Below are positions 1 to 6,301 of a DNA stretch of 9,119 bases, piece after piece. Every line of letters starts with the position of its first letter. Positions within the stretch are counted from its first letter, which is position 1. Under the pieces are notes generated by a model, which was not told the origin of the DNA, did no database searches, and worked only from the letters and a program-made list of their open reading frames with translations. The position numbers and the translations under genes are program-made. Source of the DNA: CAYZMS01 sp964479625 (GTDB lineage: Bacteria > Bacteroidota > Bacteroidia > Chitinophagales > Saprospiraceae). Location of the stretch: assembly GCA_964479625.1 (NCBI GenBank), contig CAYZMS010000059.1, forward strand, positions 1 to 9,119, read 5' to 3'.

Positions 1-63
1 TTTTTGCCTAACTCTCTACTTTTAATTGGTGGCGCTGTTTGGGAAGAGGACAGGAGGATGGCG

Positions 64-1459
64 TCAGTATCGTGCTTTTCCATTGTGGCAGAAGCTGGTA
101 AAAAGCGACAAGTAAATCGCATCTTGCCTGCGCAGACCGTCGGCGGCTCTTTTAATCGAAACCTCATTTAGGGGATATTGGCCCTTAAAGCGATCTTCAT
201 CTAAAGGGTCCAGGCTGAATATTCCATGCCGGGGGTTACGGACTTTGAGTTGATTTTGCTCCTGGAAGAGGATATAACTGGTTTCCAGCTCTGGGCTCCA
301 ATATTCTCCGCATATGGCTTCTAGTTGACTATCGGCTAATTGGAAGGAGGAGTCGTTTTCTGCGCTGGCCTGGTCATCTGAGAGGGGATTAGCCTCCTCG
401 GGATAGAAAATGCGGGAGATCGTATTTATTTTTCCTCCGGGATTGGCGCGGTTAAAATTCGTCAGGACTACCAGGTCAATTTGTTCATTCGGGAAGGTTC
501 GAACGAAAGTACGGAAGTCACCTATGGATCCTCCGTGCTGAACGGCCAGGGCGACGTTAAAATCCTCAACAGTAACTCCAGAGGCATAATTGTTAGAACT
601 ACCGTCCTTGAGTGGATCAAGTGTCTGCAACATTTCGAAGGCTTCTTTCCAGGTAGGTTCGGGCGTATGAAAATTACGCAACCATTTAAGCATGTCTCCA
701 GCAGTTGAATGTACATTCCCGGAGCCGACCAACCCCTAGTATTCCACTGCCCTTACGAACTCCCCATCCCTGAGCTCATAGGAGGTAGCATTTTGAGGAA
801 CTACCCGGTTGTATTGATCCTCCACATAGGTCTGATACAAACCGAGCAGTTCGAAAATATCTTCTTTCATGTATCGGACAAAGGGTGTAGCACTGACCGC
901 TTCGATGATATCCGCCATGAGCATATACCCGGTATTGCAGTACAGGTATTCAGTGCCTGGTTCGAAATTGAGATCCCGTTGTTGACGCAACAGGCAATTG
1001 AGATCAGCATTGGTTCGAGCGTCGTCCCCGCGCCAGCCTGCTAAGCCCAAAAGGGCGTGCAGACTCCTCAAGCCGGAAGTATGATGTAAAAGATGCTGGA
1101 TAGTAACGGGGTGGTCAAATTCCGGCAGCCAGGGCAGGTGTTGTTGTACCTCATCATCTACCGATAGTTTTCCTTCCAGATGCAGGCGAACGATACTCAT
1201 TGCAGTGAGCTGCTTGGAAACCGAAGCCAGGTTAAACTGCATATCCGTTGAGTTGGGCACCAGATACTCCAGGCTGGCTAAGCCATAGGCCTTTTGAAAA
1301 ACTGGTGTAACTCTTAATGGCGATGGCAACGACCCCACCGGGGTGATCGGGAGAGTTCCAATCCCTGAACAAACTATCAACCCGGTCTAGGTCCTGGGGG
1401 CTGAATTGTGCAGATAGCGGTATCCAGGAACAAAAAAGAAAAAAGAATAGGACTCTCAT
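64..1459 (-). pseudogene. Broken serine hydrolase of the class C beta-lactamase / penicillin-binding family
   Basis: An exported serine hydrolase of the beta-lactamase class C (Pfam Beta-lactamase) type, about 465 codons if repaired. It starts at ATG 1459 with a signal peptide (MRVLFFFLFCSWIPLSAQ). The family's parts remain in order across two frames: the SxxK nucleophile motif S-V-S-K (1213-1224), HHTSGL, the YxN motif Y-C-N (934-942) and the third-box equivalent H-G-G (529-537). Two lesions break it. Near 1306-1314 the frame shifts: the N-terminal frame stops making sense after GGVVAIAIK, and TPVFQKAYGLASLEY resumes in another frame. At 736-738 an in-frame TAG interrupts the chain between RAVEY and GLVGSGNVHSTAG, one substitution from a Trp or Tyr codon. 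The tail after residues AADG also looks unlike the family, so a third change near 64-130 is possible. Family members act as periplasmic or secreted esterases, peptidases or penicillin-binding proteins; the substrate here is unknown. Sequencing error is the alternative to true decay. Confidence 0.85.
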
Positions 1460-1673
1460 GTTATGAGTGTTTTCAAGTGAGATTAGGAAATTAAGCCCTA
1501 TTGCCCCAGTAGATACCGCTTCCTGTTTAGAAGTTCCGGTGAGGGATTCAAATGGATACCTGGTATTTGATTATTAAACCTAAAACTTGACATTTAAGAA
1601 AACACATTTAGCCCAAGCTTCATTTCTAATTTGAGGAGATTTGGTCTTTAGTCGGGTAATCGCTCGTTTTTAA

Positions 1674-2768
1674 TTACTGTAAGTCATATTCGGAAAGCAA
1701 AATTTTCCAGTCCATACGCTCTGTTTGTTCCAAAATAGAAACGGAGAGTGTTTTCCGAAGCTCTTCTGGAAGTCCACGACGCATCCCCATAGCATAAAAT
1801 TGAGGGTTATACTTAATTTCTAATAAACGATACTGCTTATTGGTGTCCCTCCTTAAAGTAGCCTGGAGTTCTGGCTGGCTATAGGCAACAGCCTTGATCT
1901 CACCTCTATCAAGTGCGGCCAACATGGTTGGTATATCGGCATAGGTAGTGCGATTGGAGAAAAAATTAGTTTTTAACCATTCTTCTGTAGCCGCTCTCTG
2001 AATAGTACCGAGTTGTTCTTCCTTAAAGTCCTCCATGTTTTTTCCGGAAGCCCCGATCTGGTTGACGGTAAGAGCGGAGGCTATGCTCGCCGTGAAGCCG
2101 GAAATAATGATAATGGCTGTGAACATCCAGACCAGCGCCACAATCCGCCCCCCCAGGGTTCTTGGAGATTTATCACCATATCCGACGGTGGTCATGGTAA
2201 CTGCAGACCACCAAAACCCGCTCCAAAGACCACGAATACCCCCTCCAAATTCTTCTTCGTTTACCTTTCGTTCAAAAAGCCATTCTAAAAAGCCAAAAAT
2301 TAAAATTACTATAGCAAGAGCAGCCAGGGCTCGAAAAAAGTTTAAAGAAAAAAATGACTTCAGGAAGTCAATTGCTTTCTGTGCAGAAGATACGTTATGG
2401 GTCAAAATTCCTGAATGCGCAATGTAGTAGGGGGAAGAAAAATCAATATCCTCTAACCGGTTGCTGGTTATGGTCAAGGGTGAAATACTGAGGTCGACTT
2501 TTCCCTCCCTTAGTGCAACTAATAGTTCTTCCAAAGTGTATTCTACTGTTTGATAGGTCAAATCGTGCTCTTCAACCAATTGTTCCCATAACCACCAGGA
2601 GGCTCCGTAGAACTTTCCGTCCTGCACCTCCAGGAAGGGAGGAGATGGGCTGTAACCTACCACAAGCGTGTCAGGTCTGGAAGCAAGAGGTGTTGTACCA
2701 GTATCCTGGGCGGTCAGGCAATGGAAAGGAAACAATAGAATAATCCAAATGGCAAGGTGTGTTCGCAT
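1674..2768 (-). CDS. GluR0-like ligand-gated potassium channel (periplasmic binding domain split by a K+ pore)
   Basis: A prokaryotic ionotropic glutamate receptor-type channel, expected in the inner membrane with its ligand domain in the periplasm. From ATG 2768 it has 364 residues: signal peptide 1-20 (cut after LTA), binding lobe S1 about 34-125, first membrane helix about 146-164, pore loop about 181-200 with the potassium filter TVGYGD at 194-199, second helix about 205-226, a SGFTASIASALTVNQI stretch (223-238) resembling the SYTANLAAFLTV motif of animal receptors, and lobe S2 about 246-364. This is the S1-M1-pore-M2-S2 plan of Synechocystis GluR0. In S1, P97, T99 and R104 have the spacing of the GluA2 ligand residues P478, T480 and R485. 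In S2 the acidic residue that normally holds the ligand amino group falls at S297 by my alignment. A TTG start at 2807 would add 13 residues ahead of the signal peptide; ATG 2768 gives a cleaner one. It stands alone, with its own candidate promoter. Confidence 0.9.
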   Translation of the reverse strand: MRTHLAIWIILLFPFHCLTAQDTGTTPLASRPDTLVVGYSPSPPFLEVQDGKFYGASWWLWEQLVEEHDLTYQTVEYTLEELLVALREGKVDLSISPLTITSNRLEDIDFSSPYYIAHSGILTHNVSSAQKAIDFLKSFFSLNFFRALAALAIVILIFGFLEWLFERKVNEEEFGGGIRGLWSGFWWSAVTMTTVGYGDKSPRTLGGRIVALVWMFTAIIIISGFTASIASALTVNQIGASGKNMEDFKEEQLGTIQRAATEEWLKTNFFSNRTTYADIPTMLAALDRGEIKAVAYSQPELQATLRRDTNKQYRLLEIKYNPQFYAMGMRRGLPEELRKTLSVSILEQTERMDWKILLSEYDLQ

Positions 2769-2858
2769 AAGTAAAGATTGGAAAAGTGCTTTAAACTTGT
2801 TATTCAAGAAAGTAAAACATTATGAAAGAAAATGAAAAACCTGCGAGCCTTATTTAAG

Positions 2859-2866
2859 CAAAATTA
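2859..2866 (-). promoter_or_regulatory. Candidate -7 promoter element for the channel gene
   Basis: Read on the minus strand this is TAATTTTG, an exact match to the Bacteroidota -7 consensus TAnnTTTG. It lies in the 106-base gap between the LysM gene's stop and the channel start, giving a leader of roughly 80-90 bases. A TTG (minus strand, 2882-2884) lies 15 bases upstream, somewhat closer than the usual -33 box, so the match is partial. An eight-base pattern with two free positions arises by chance fairly often in AT-rich DNA; its place in an intergenic gap and its orientation are the main support. Confidence 0.35.
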
Positions 2867-2874
2867 GGGCTTCC

Positions 2875-3804
2875 TTACCTGCAATAGCCCACTTTTACAA
2901 AAAAGCGATCGTCAATGGCTCCTAACAAACGGGCAGTGGCAGGGGATAATACCACCACTACATTTCTTCCATAAACCGTTTCGGGAATGCGCCCAATGAC
3001 CCTGGCATAGACCTCCCGGTTTTTCATCGGGTTATAAACCTTTATATAGGAATCGATCAGAGCCTGGTTATGCAGGGCCAGGTATTTCTTTTGATCCTCG
3101 CTGTCTTTTTGCCATTCGGCTGCGCCTTGTTGTTCCTGGGTGTCTTTCTCGGGGCAGTACTTATTTGCCATTTTCCAATTATTGCGCAAGGCTGGATGGC
3201 CGCGCTTGGTACGATAACTTTCGGGAATTCCATTGGGGCTCATCCAACCCACGAAGATCAATTGGCCGTCATGAAGCCCTTCCTCATAAGGGATGTTGAG
3301 CCGACGGTTCCTAAGGGTATCAATGGGCATTTGAAAAAGCCGTTTGCTTAGTCCGTAAAAGGTATCCCCCTTTTTGACCTGGTAGAAAACAGGGCAATGA
3401 TCAATAGCGAAAAAACCGGGAAAGGGATAACGGATGAGCGACCGGTTAGGCAGGGGAATACGGATGACCTCACCTCGTCGAAGGTTATTACTGTTCAGCC
3501 CTGGATTGTAGAAATGCAACTCTTCTACATCCAATCCATAAAACTGACTGATGGCAAAAAGTGTCTGCCCGGGTTCAACAGTATGAAAAAGCACCTTTTC
3601 CTCCAGTGAAGTAGTTTCAATGATCACGCTATCTCCAGCCTGCATAAAAAGGCCGTCTTCCTGACCGCTCAGCGGCAGGGAAAGCCAAATCATTCCGAAA
3701 CCCGATATAAAAAAACCGAAGCCTGGAGGTAATCGGAAAAATAATAGGGTCTTCCGAAAGACCCTGAACACTTTGGGTAAGGGGTTTGTCTGCCAGCTCT
3801 CCAT
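2875..3804 (-). CDS. Exported LysM protein with C-terminal RlpA-like double-psi barrel
   Basis: A cell-envelope protein of 309 residues. A hydrophobic N-terminal segment after basic residues (about 19-47) looks like a signal peptide or anchor. Two LysM repeats follow: residues 72-117 (FHTVEPGQTLFAISQFYGLD, then NPGLN and GEVIRIP) and 138-187 (FYQVKKGDTFYGLSKR, then DGQLIFVGW). After a charged, Gln-rich linker (about 215-240), residues 242-307 read as a double-psi beta-barrel of the RlpA/SPOR-associated kind (VYNPMKNREVYARVIGRIPE, then VVLSPATARLLGA). LysM binds N-acetylglucosamine polymers such as peptidoglycan. True RlpA is a lytic transglycosylase, but catalytic activity cannot be claimed here. 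The frame is open back to 3924, inside kdsB on the other strand; ATG 3804 is preferred because it precedes the signal-like segment and leaves a 34-base gap to the divergent kdsB. Confidence 0.85.
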   Translation of the reverse strand: MESWQTNPLPKVFRVFRKTLLFFRLPPGFGFFISGFGMIWLSLPLSGQEDGLFMQAGDSVIIETTSLEEKVLFHTVEPGQTLFAISQFYGLDVEELHFYNPGLNSNNLRRGEVIRIPLPNRSLIRYPFPGFFAIDHCPVFYQVKKGDTFYGLSKRLFQMPIDTLRNRRLNIPYEEGLHDGQLIFVGWMSPNGIPESYRTKRGHPALRNNWKMANKYCPEKDTQEQQGAAEWQKDSEDQKKYLALHNQALIDSYIKVYNPMKNREVYARVIGRIPETVYGRNVVVVLSPATARLLGAIDDRFFVKVGYCR

Positions 3805-3812
3805 AGAATGTT

Positions 3813-3820
3813 TAGTTTTG
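3813..3820 (+). promoter_or_regulatory. Candidate -7 promoter element for kdsB
   Basis: TAGTTTTG matches the Bacteroidota -7 consensus TAnnTTTG exactly and ends 18 bases before the kdsB ATG, implying a very short leader. A TTTG at 3785-3788 could serve as the -33 box, although the 24-base spacer is slightly long. The upstream box lies inside the first codons of the divergent LysM gene, so transcription of the two genes could interfere. I found no equally good element for the LysM gene in the 34-base gap. Confidence 0.45.
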
Positions 3821-3838
3821 TCCTGAAACGATAAAATT

Positions 3839-4570
3839 ATGAAAAGCATTGCGATCATTCCTGCCAGATACGCGTCTACTCGTTTTCCAGGCAAGCCTTT
3901 GGCGGAATTAGGGGGTAAATCCATTATTCAGCGGGTTTATGAGCGCTGTATGCAGGCTTCCAGTCTTCAGGAAGTCATTGTGGCTACCGATGATATTCGA
4001 ATACGGGATCATGTAGAACAGTTTGGAGGGGTAGTCGAAATGACGGGAGATCACCCTAGCGGCACGGACCGTTGTGCGGAGGTGGCAGGGAAAAGAACGG
4101 CCGACCTGATCGTGAATGTTCAGGGAGACGAACCCTTTATTGAGCCCTCCGATATAGAACGCATAGTAGAAGCCTTGAAAAATGATACAGCCAACATTGC
4201 TACCCTGGCCTGCCCTGTAAAGGATAAGGAGGACCTGGATAACCCAAATGTGGTCAAGGTGGTGCCGGGAATCAACAGGCAGGCTTTGTACTTTAGTCGA
4301 CAACCATTGCCTTATCTTCGGGGAATACCTGAATCGGACCGGATGCAACATTTCACCTTTTACCGGCATATTGGCATATATGGTTTTAAAAGGGAAGCGT
4401 TATTGACAATAACCCAATTGCCGCCATCCTCCCTTGAAAAGGCAGAGGCCTTAGAACAACTTCGATGGCTGGAGGCAGGCTATTCGATCAGCTTGCGCTA
4501 CACCAATTTTTCCGGATTGGGAATCGATACACCGGAAGATTTTGAGAACGCTAAAAAATACCTGAAATGA
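3839..4570 (+). CDS. kdsB: 3-deoxy-manno-octulosonate cytidylyltransferase (CMP-Kdo synthetase)
   Basis: A cytosolic enzyme that joins Kdo to CMP from CTP, releasing pyrophosphate. CMP-Kdo is the donor for adding Kdo to lipid A, so the gene implies a Gram-negative outer membrane with Kdo-containing lipopolysaccharide. The 243-residue length is typical. Hallmarks in order: nucleotide-binding loop IPARYASTRFPGKPLA (7-22), VATDD (48-52), SGTDRCAE (74-81), the VNVQGDEPFI metal and nucleotide site (92-101, Asp98), RHIGIYGF (176-183), LEKAEALEQLRWLEAG (199-214) and GIDTPEDFE (228-236). ATG 3839 is followed directly by the family's usual N-terminus (MKSIAIIPARYAS). The stop codon overlaps the start of a small membrane protein gene by four bases, so the two are probably co-translated. 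Confidence 0.97.
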   Translation: MKSIAIIPARYASTRFPGKPLAELGGKSIIQRVYERCMQASSLQEVIVATDDIRIRDHVEQFGGVVEMTGDHPSGTDRCAEVAGKRTADLIVNVQGDEPFIEPSDIERIVEALKNDTANIATLACPVKDKEDLDNPNVVKVVPGINRQALYFSRQPLPYLRGIPESDRMQHFTFYRHIGIYGFKREALLTITQLPPSSLEKAEALEQLRWLEAGYSISLRYTNFSGLGIDTPEDFENAKKYLK

Positions 4571-4803
4571 CTGCAAAACAACACTACAGACGCTGGATGA
4601 TCCAGGCTGCCTCAGGCCTTGCTACGGTCGGTTTTGGAGCTTGCCTGATCGCAGAGGCCGCCATGCTCAAATTCGAAGGAGCACCAACTTTACAATGGGT
4701 GGGATATGGGACCCTTGCCCTGGTCGTATTTAATACTGGTTTAAGCCTATTTGGGGACGCTATTTTACACCGCGTTCGCTACGAACGAAAACGGGAAAAC
4801 TGA
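4567..4803 (+). CDS. Small two-helix membrane protein, coupled to kdsB
   Basis: A 78-residue protein of unknown function. It begins MTAKQHYRRWMIQ, has a first hydrophobic helix at about 12-33 (containing GLATVGFGACLIAEAAM) and a second at about 44-66 (GYGTLALVVFNTGLSLFGDA), and ends in a basic tail (HRVRYERKREN). With positive charge at both ends, a hairpin with both termini in the cytoplasm is the likely topology. Its ATG overlaps the kdsB stop as ATGA, which favours translational coupling and a role close to envelope synthesis, although nothing in the sequence shows one. It ends three bases short of the convergent neighbour. I do not recognise a named family. Confidence 0.75.
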   Translation: MTAKQHYRRWMIQAASGLATVGFGACLIAEAAMLKFEGAPTLQWVGYGTLALVVFNTGLSLFGDAILHRVRYERKREN

Positions 4804-4819
4804 TCATCAAGTTTCTTCC
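4793..4819. terminator. Possible hairpin at the junction of two convergent genes
   Basis: GGGAAAACT (4793-4801) can pair with AGTTTCTTCC (4810-4819) around an eight-base loop, with one bulged C and one G-U pair. It covers the stops of both convergent genes, where a shared terminator would be expected. There is no clear run of T on either side, so it may be a weak terminator or chance pairing. Confidence 0.25.
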
Positions 4820-5514
4820 TGAGCCTTTTCGCGCTCCTTTCGAGCGATCTTCTGATCATTATTGCTTTCGTAAATGGTGTATTGCTCGTACTTTACCGGA
4901 TCTTTTTCGGCCCAGATGTCCTTGCCGATATTGCAAAGAACGATGTATGCCTCATAGAGCTTGTTCCCCTGTTCAATGCGACGCTCCACTGCCACATCGC
5001 GATCAGCTACCCGGTCTTGTTGAATATTGACCGCTTTTTCGAAATCCAAAGCGGCATCGTGGATGCGCTTGAGTACATCTTCATTGACACCAACATCTGC
5101 GAGGAAATCGATTTGCTGCCGGGCAACCCTGATGACCCTTCGACCACAAAAAATGAGCTGTGCATCGGTCATATCGCCAAGTTTTGCAGTCCCAAATTTG
5201 CGGTACCGGCCGCTCCTGTTGCTGTATTTCATAGCAACCCTGGTCATCAGGGATCGAATGGCAGACTTTAAGGCTTCAGCTGTGGCATATTTTTTTTCGG
5301 TAACCACCATTTGATCCCCTAATAGTTCATCATCATCGGGAAGGGCCTTAAACTTTTCACACATGGCTATGAATTGCTTCAGGCGATCGGGGAGGTAACC
5401 GTATCGCATAAATTGTTTAATGTCACGGTGAGCGTATTTTATACGCTCCATACACTGCAGATAAAGATCTGCATCCGGGAAATTGTACTTCCGATGTAAG
5501 GCTTGTTTTTTCAT
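4807..5514 (-). CDS. Helical cytoplasmic protein of unknown function
   Basis: A 235-residue protein with no signal peptide or membrane segment. The sequence is strongly charged and looks almost wholly alpha-helical. Recognisable stretches are a helical N-terminal half (LYLQCMERIKYAHRDIKQFM, 17-36), a basic patch KYSNRSGRYRKFG (96-108), a DMTDAQLIFCGRRVIRVARQ helix (114-133) and a C-terminal section LYEAYIVLCNIGKDIWAEKD (186-205) followed by PVKYEQYTIYE. From memory only, segments shaped like the last (NKLYxxxxxLCxxGKxIW, then AKYxxYxIY) recur in uncharacterised Bacteroidota proteins, often as helical bundles; this is not a function. Cysteines (21, 52, 123, 194) are scattered with no metal-site pattern. 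The start at ATG 5514 is the first in frame after the leader. Two direct repeats and an inverted repeat lie upstream, so it may be regulated. Confidence 0.8.
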   Translation of the reverse strand: MKKQALHRKYNFPDADLYLQCMERIKYAHRDIKQFMRYGYLPDRLKQFIAMCEKFKALPDDDELLGDQMVVTEKKYATAEALKSAIRSLMTRVAMKYSNRSGRYRKFGTAKLGDMTDAQLIFCGRRVIRVARQQIDFLADVGVNEDVLKRIHDAALDFEKAVNIQQDRVADRDVAVERRIEQGNKLYEAYIVLCNIGKDIWAEKDPVKYEQYTIYESNNDQKIARKEREKAQEET

Positions 5515-5546
5515 TGCAAAGTATTCGTGTTTATTCGCAATATAAT

Positions 5547-5562
5547 GTTTTATCAGGTAGAA
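5547..5562 (-). repeat. Upstream element, copy A
   Basis: On the minus strand this reads TTCTACCTGATAAAAC, with 32 bases between it and the ATG of the 235-residue unknown gene. Copy B, 41 bases further upstream, is identical except for one extra base. A third, more diverged copy stands 31 bases before the LprI-like gene. Matching position and orientation suggest a promoter or regulator-binding site. Confidence 0.5.
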
Positions 5563-5586
5563 TCAAATTAGTTTACGGATTGATTC
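5560..5586. repeat. Inverted repeat between copies A and B
   Basis: GAATCAA (5560-5566) and TTGATTC (5580-5586) are perfect inverted copies separated by 13 bases. They sit between the two direct repeats and overlap the end of copy A. The arrangement suits a dimeric regulator, but seven-base inverted repeats also occur by chance. Confidence 0.35.
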
Positions 5587-5587
5587 A

Positions 5588-5604
5588 GTTTTACTCAGGT
5601 AGAA
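5588..5604 (-). repeat. Upstream element, copy B
   Basis: On the minus strand this reads TTCTACCTGAGTAAAAC, which is copy A plus one G. Extended to 5589-5613 it matches 6245-6269 at 22 of 25 positions. It lies 73 bases before the unknown gene's start. The offset of 41 bases from copy A is close to four helical turns, so both sites would face the same side of the DNA. Confidence 0.5.
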
Positions 5605-5796
5605 ATTTCTTGCAAATATTTGTTTTCCTTTGAAAAGCACTTTAGGCCATTGAAGTTCAACCGAGTCAAAATAGAATAGTGGGATAGAGTAGGGAAGGGA
5701 CAGCTTTCTCGGAACCTTTCGGTTATTTAATGCCTGCCAGAGGAAAAAGGGAAATGGTTTTGGGCTTGTCTTTTAAATTAGAGGTATTACCTGTGT

Positions 5797-6213
5797 TTAA
5801 TACTCCACTAGCTGGATATAACCCCAGAGCTCAATAGCCCGGTCGCGTGTCAGTTCCAGGGCATGGTTTGCAGCTATCATTCGATACATGCTCCCATCCA
5901 GATTGGTATAAAAATCCCCCATAAAGTTCAGTTCGGCATCCCGGAATTTTAACCAGGCTCTTTGAGCATCCCGCAACTTGGTAAATTCCTCCCTGGAAAG
6001 CTTATCCTCCAATCGTTGGTAGTAGTCATTTAGGGTTTCATCCCAAGCTTCCAGTCCAAGTTGTGCGCAGGATATCATGCCCGCCGTAGATTCTACCTCC
6101 GGTGCATCTACACAGTGATTATATACCCGGTCAGTGGGATGAAAGGGCTTATCAGTAATTGGGTTTACCTGAGAAAAGGAGACGAAAGGAAGGCTTAAGC
6201 TAAAAAGTAGCAT
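5797..6213 (-). CDS. Secreted LprI-domain (DUF1311) protein
   Basis: A 138-residue exported protein with signal peptide MLLFSLSLPFVSFSQ and one LprI-like domain (Pfam PF07007, DUF1311) over about 34-135. The domain shows the family pattern: Cys34 and Cys49 as a probable disulfide pair, WDETLNDYYQRLEDKL (57-72), then the hallmark LRDAQRAWLKFRDAEL (80-95). Mycobacterium LprI inhibits lysozyme, and other family members are periplasmic proteins of unknown role, so lysozyme inhibition here is only a possibility. Many relatives have a Cys right after the RDAE segment; here Leu95 and Asn96 follow. ATG 6213 is the only ATG giving this frame before an upstream TAA, though the signal peptide lacks the usual basic residues at its start. 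Copy C of the upstream element ends 31 bases before it. Confidence 0.85.
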   Translation of the reverse strand: MLLFSLSLPFVSFSQVNPITDKPFHPTDRVYNHCVDAPEVESTAGMISCAQLGLEAWDETLNDYYQRLEDKLSREEFTKLRDAQRAWLKFRDAELNFMGDFYTNLDGSMYRMIAANHALELTRDRAIELWGYIQLVEY

Positions 6214-6244
6214 CAGAAATTTAAAGCAGTCATTTGTTTTGTTA

Positions 6245-6269
6245 TTTTACTCAGTTAGGAATTTCTTAC
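6245..6269 (-). repeat. Upstream element, copy C
   Basis: This 25-base segment differs from 5589-5613 at three positions. It lies 31 bases before the LprI-like gene start, almost the same distance as copy A from its own gene, and in the same orientation. The genes are otherwise unrelated, so a shared upstream site, and hence a shared sigma factor or regulator, is the simplest reading. Confidence 0.45.
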
Positions 6270-6301
6270 CAAAAAAATTGTAAATACTGAAAAACGATGA
6301 G

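Larger units (their letters stand above)
5515..5796. other. Gene-free stretch between the unknown protein and the LprI-like gene
   Basis: This 282-base AT-rich interval has no credible open frame on either strand. Its left part (5547-5604) holds a directly repeated element and an inverted repeat, listed separately. Further right, AACC-TTTC-GGTT (5713-5724) can form a four-base-pair hairpin, too short to call a terminator for the LprI-like gene that ends at 5797. Confidence 0.6.

Noticed and set aside
1..83. Minus-strand frame from ATG at 83 running off the left edge
   Set aside because: Only 27 codons are visible, without a recognisable motif; it could be the start of a neighbour or the shifted tail of the broken hydrolase, and cannot be decided.
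1306..1314. Programmed ribosomal frameshift in the serine hydrolase
   Set aside because: There is no slippery heptamer or stimulatory structure, and a separate stop codon lies downstream, so gene decay or error explains it better.
1460..1673. Hidden gene or RNA in the gap between the pseudogene and the channel gene
   Set aside because: No open frame of note, strong hairpin or promoter match was found in these 214 bases.
2035..2427. 130-codon open frame on the plus strand inside the channel gene
   Set aside because: Antisense to a well-recognised gene; the product resembles no family and has low-complexity composition.
2769..2807. TTG start adding 13 residues to the channel protein
   Set aside because: The extension is polar and precedes a well-formed signal peptide beginning at ATG 2768. 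It remains possible but is less likely.
3805..3924. Longer start for the LysM protein at 3924
   Set aside because: It would overlap the divergent kdsB coding region by 86 bases and place 40 extra residues before the signal-like segment.
3908..4369. 153-codon open frame antisense to kdsB
   Set aside because: A reading-frame shadow of a highly conserved gene, with no recognisable domain.
4773..4787. CGTTCG-CTA-CGAACG hairpin near the end of the small membrane protein gene
   Set aside because: It is inside coding sequence, only six pairs long and has no T run, so it is not called as a terminator.
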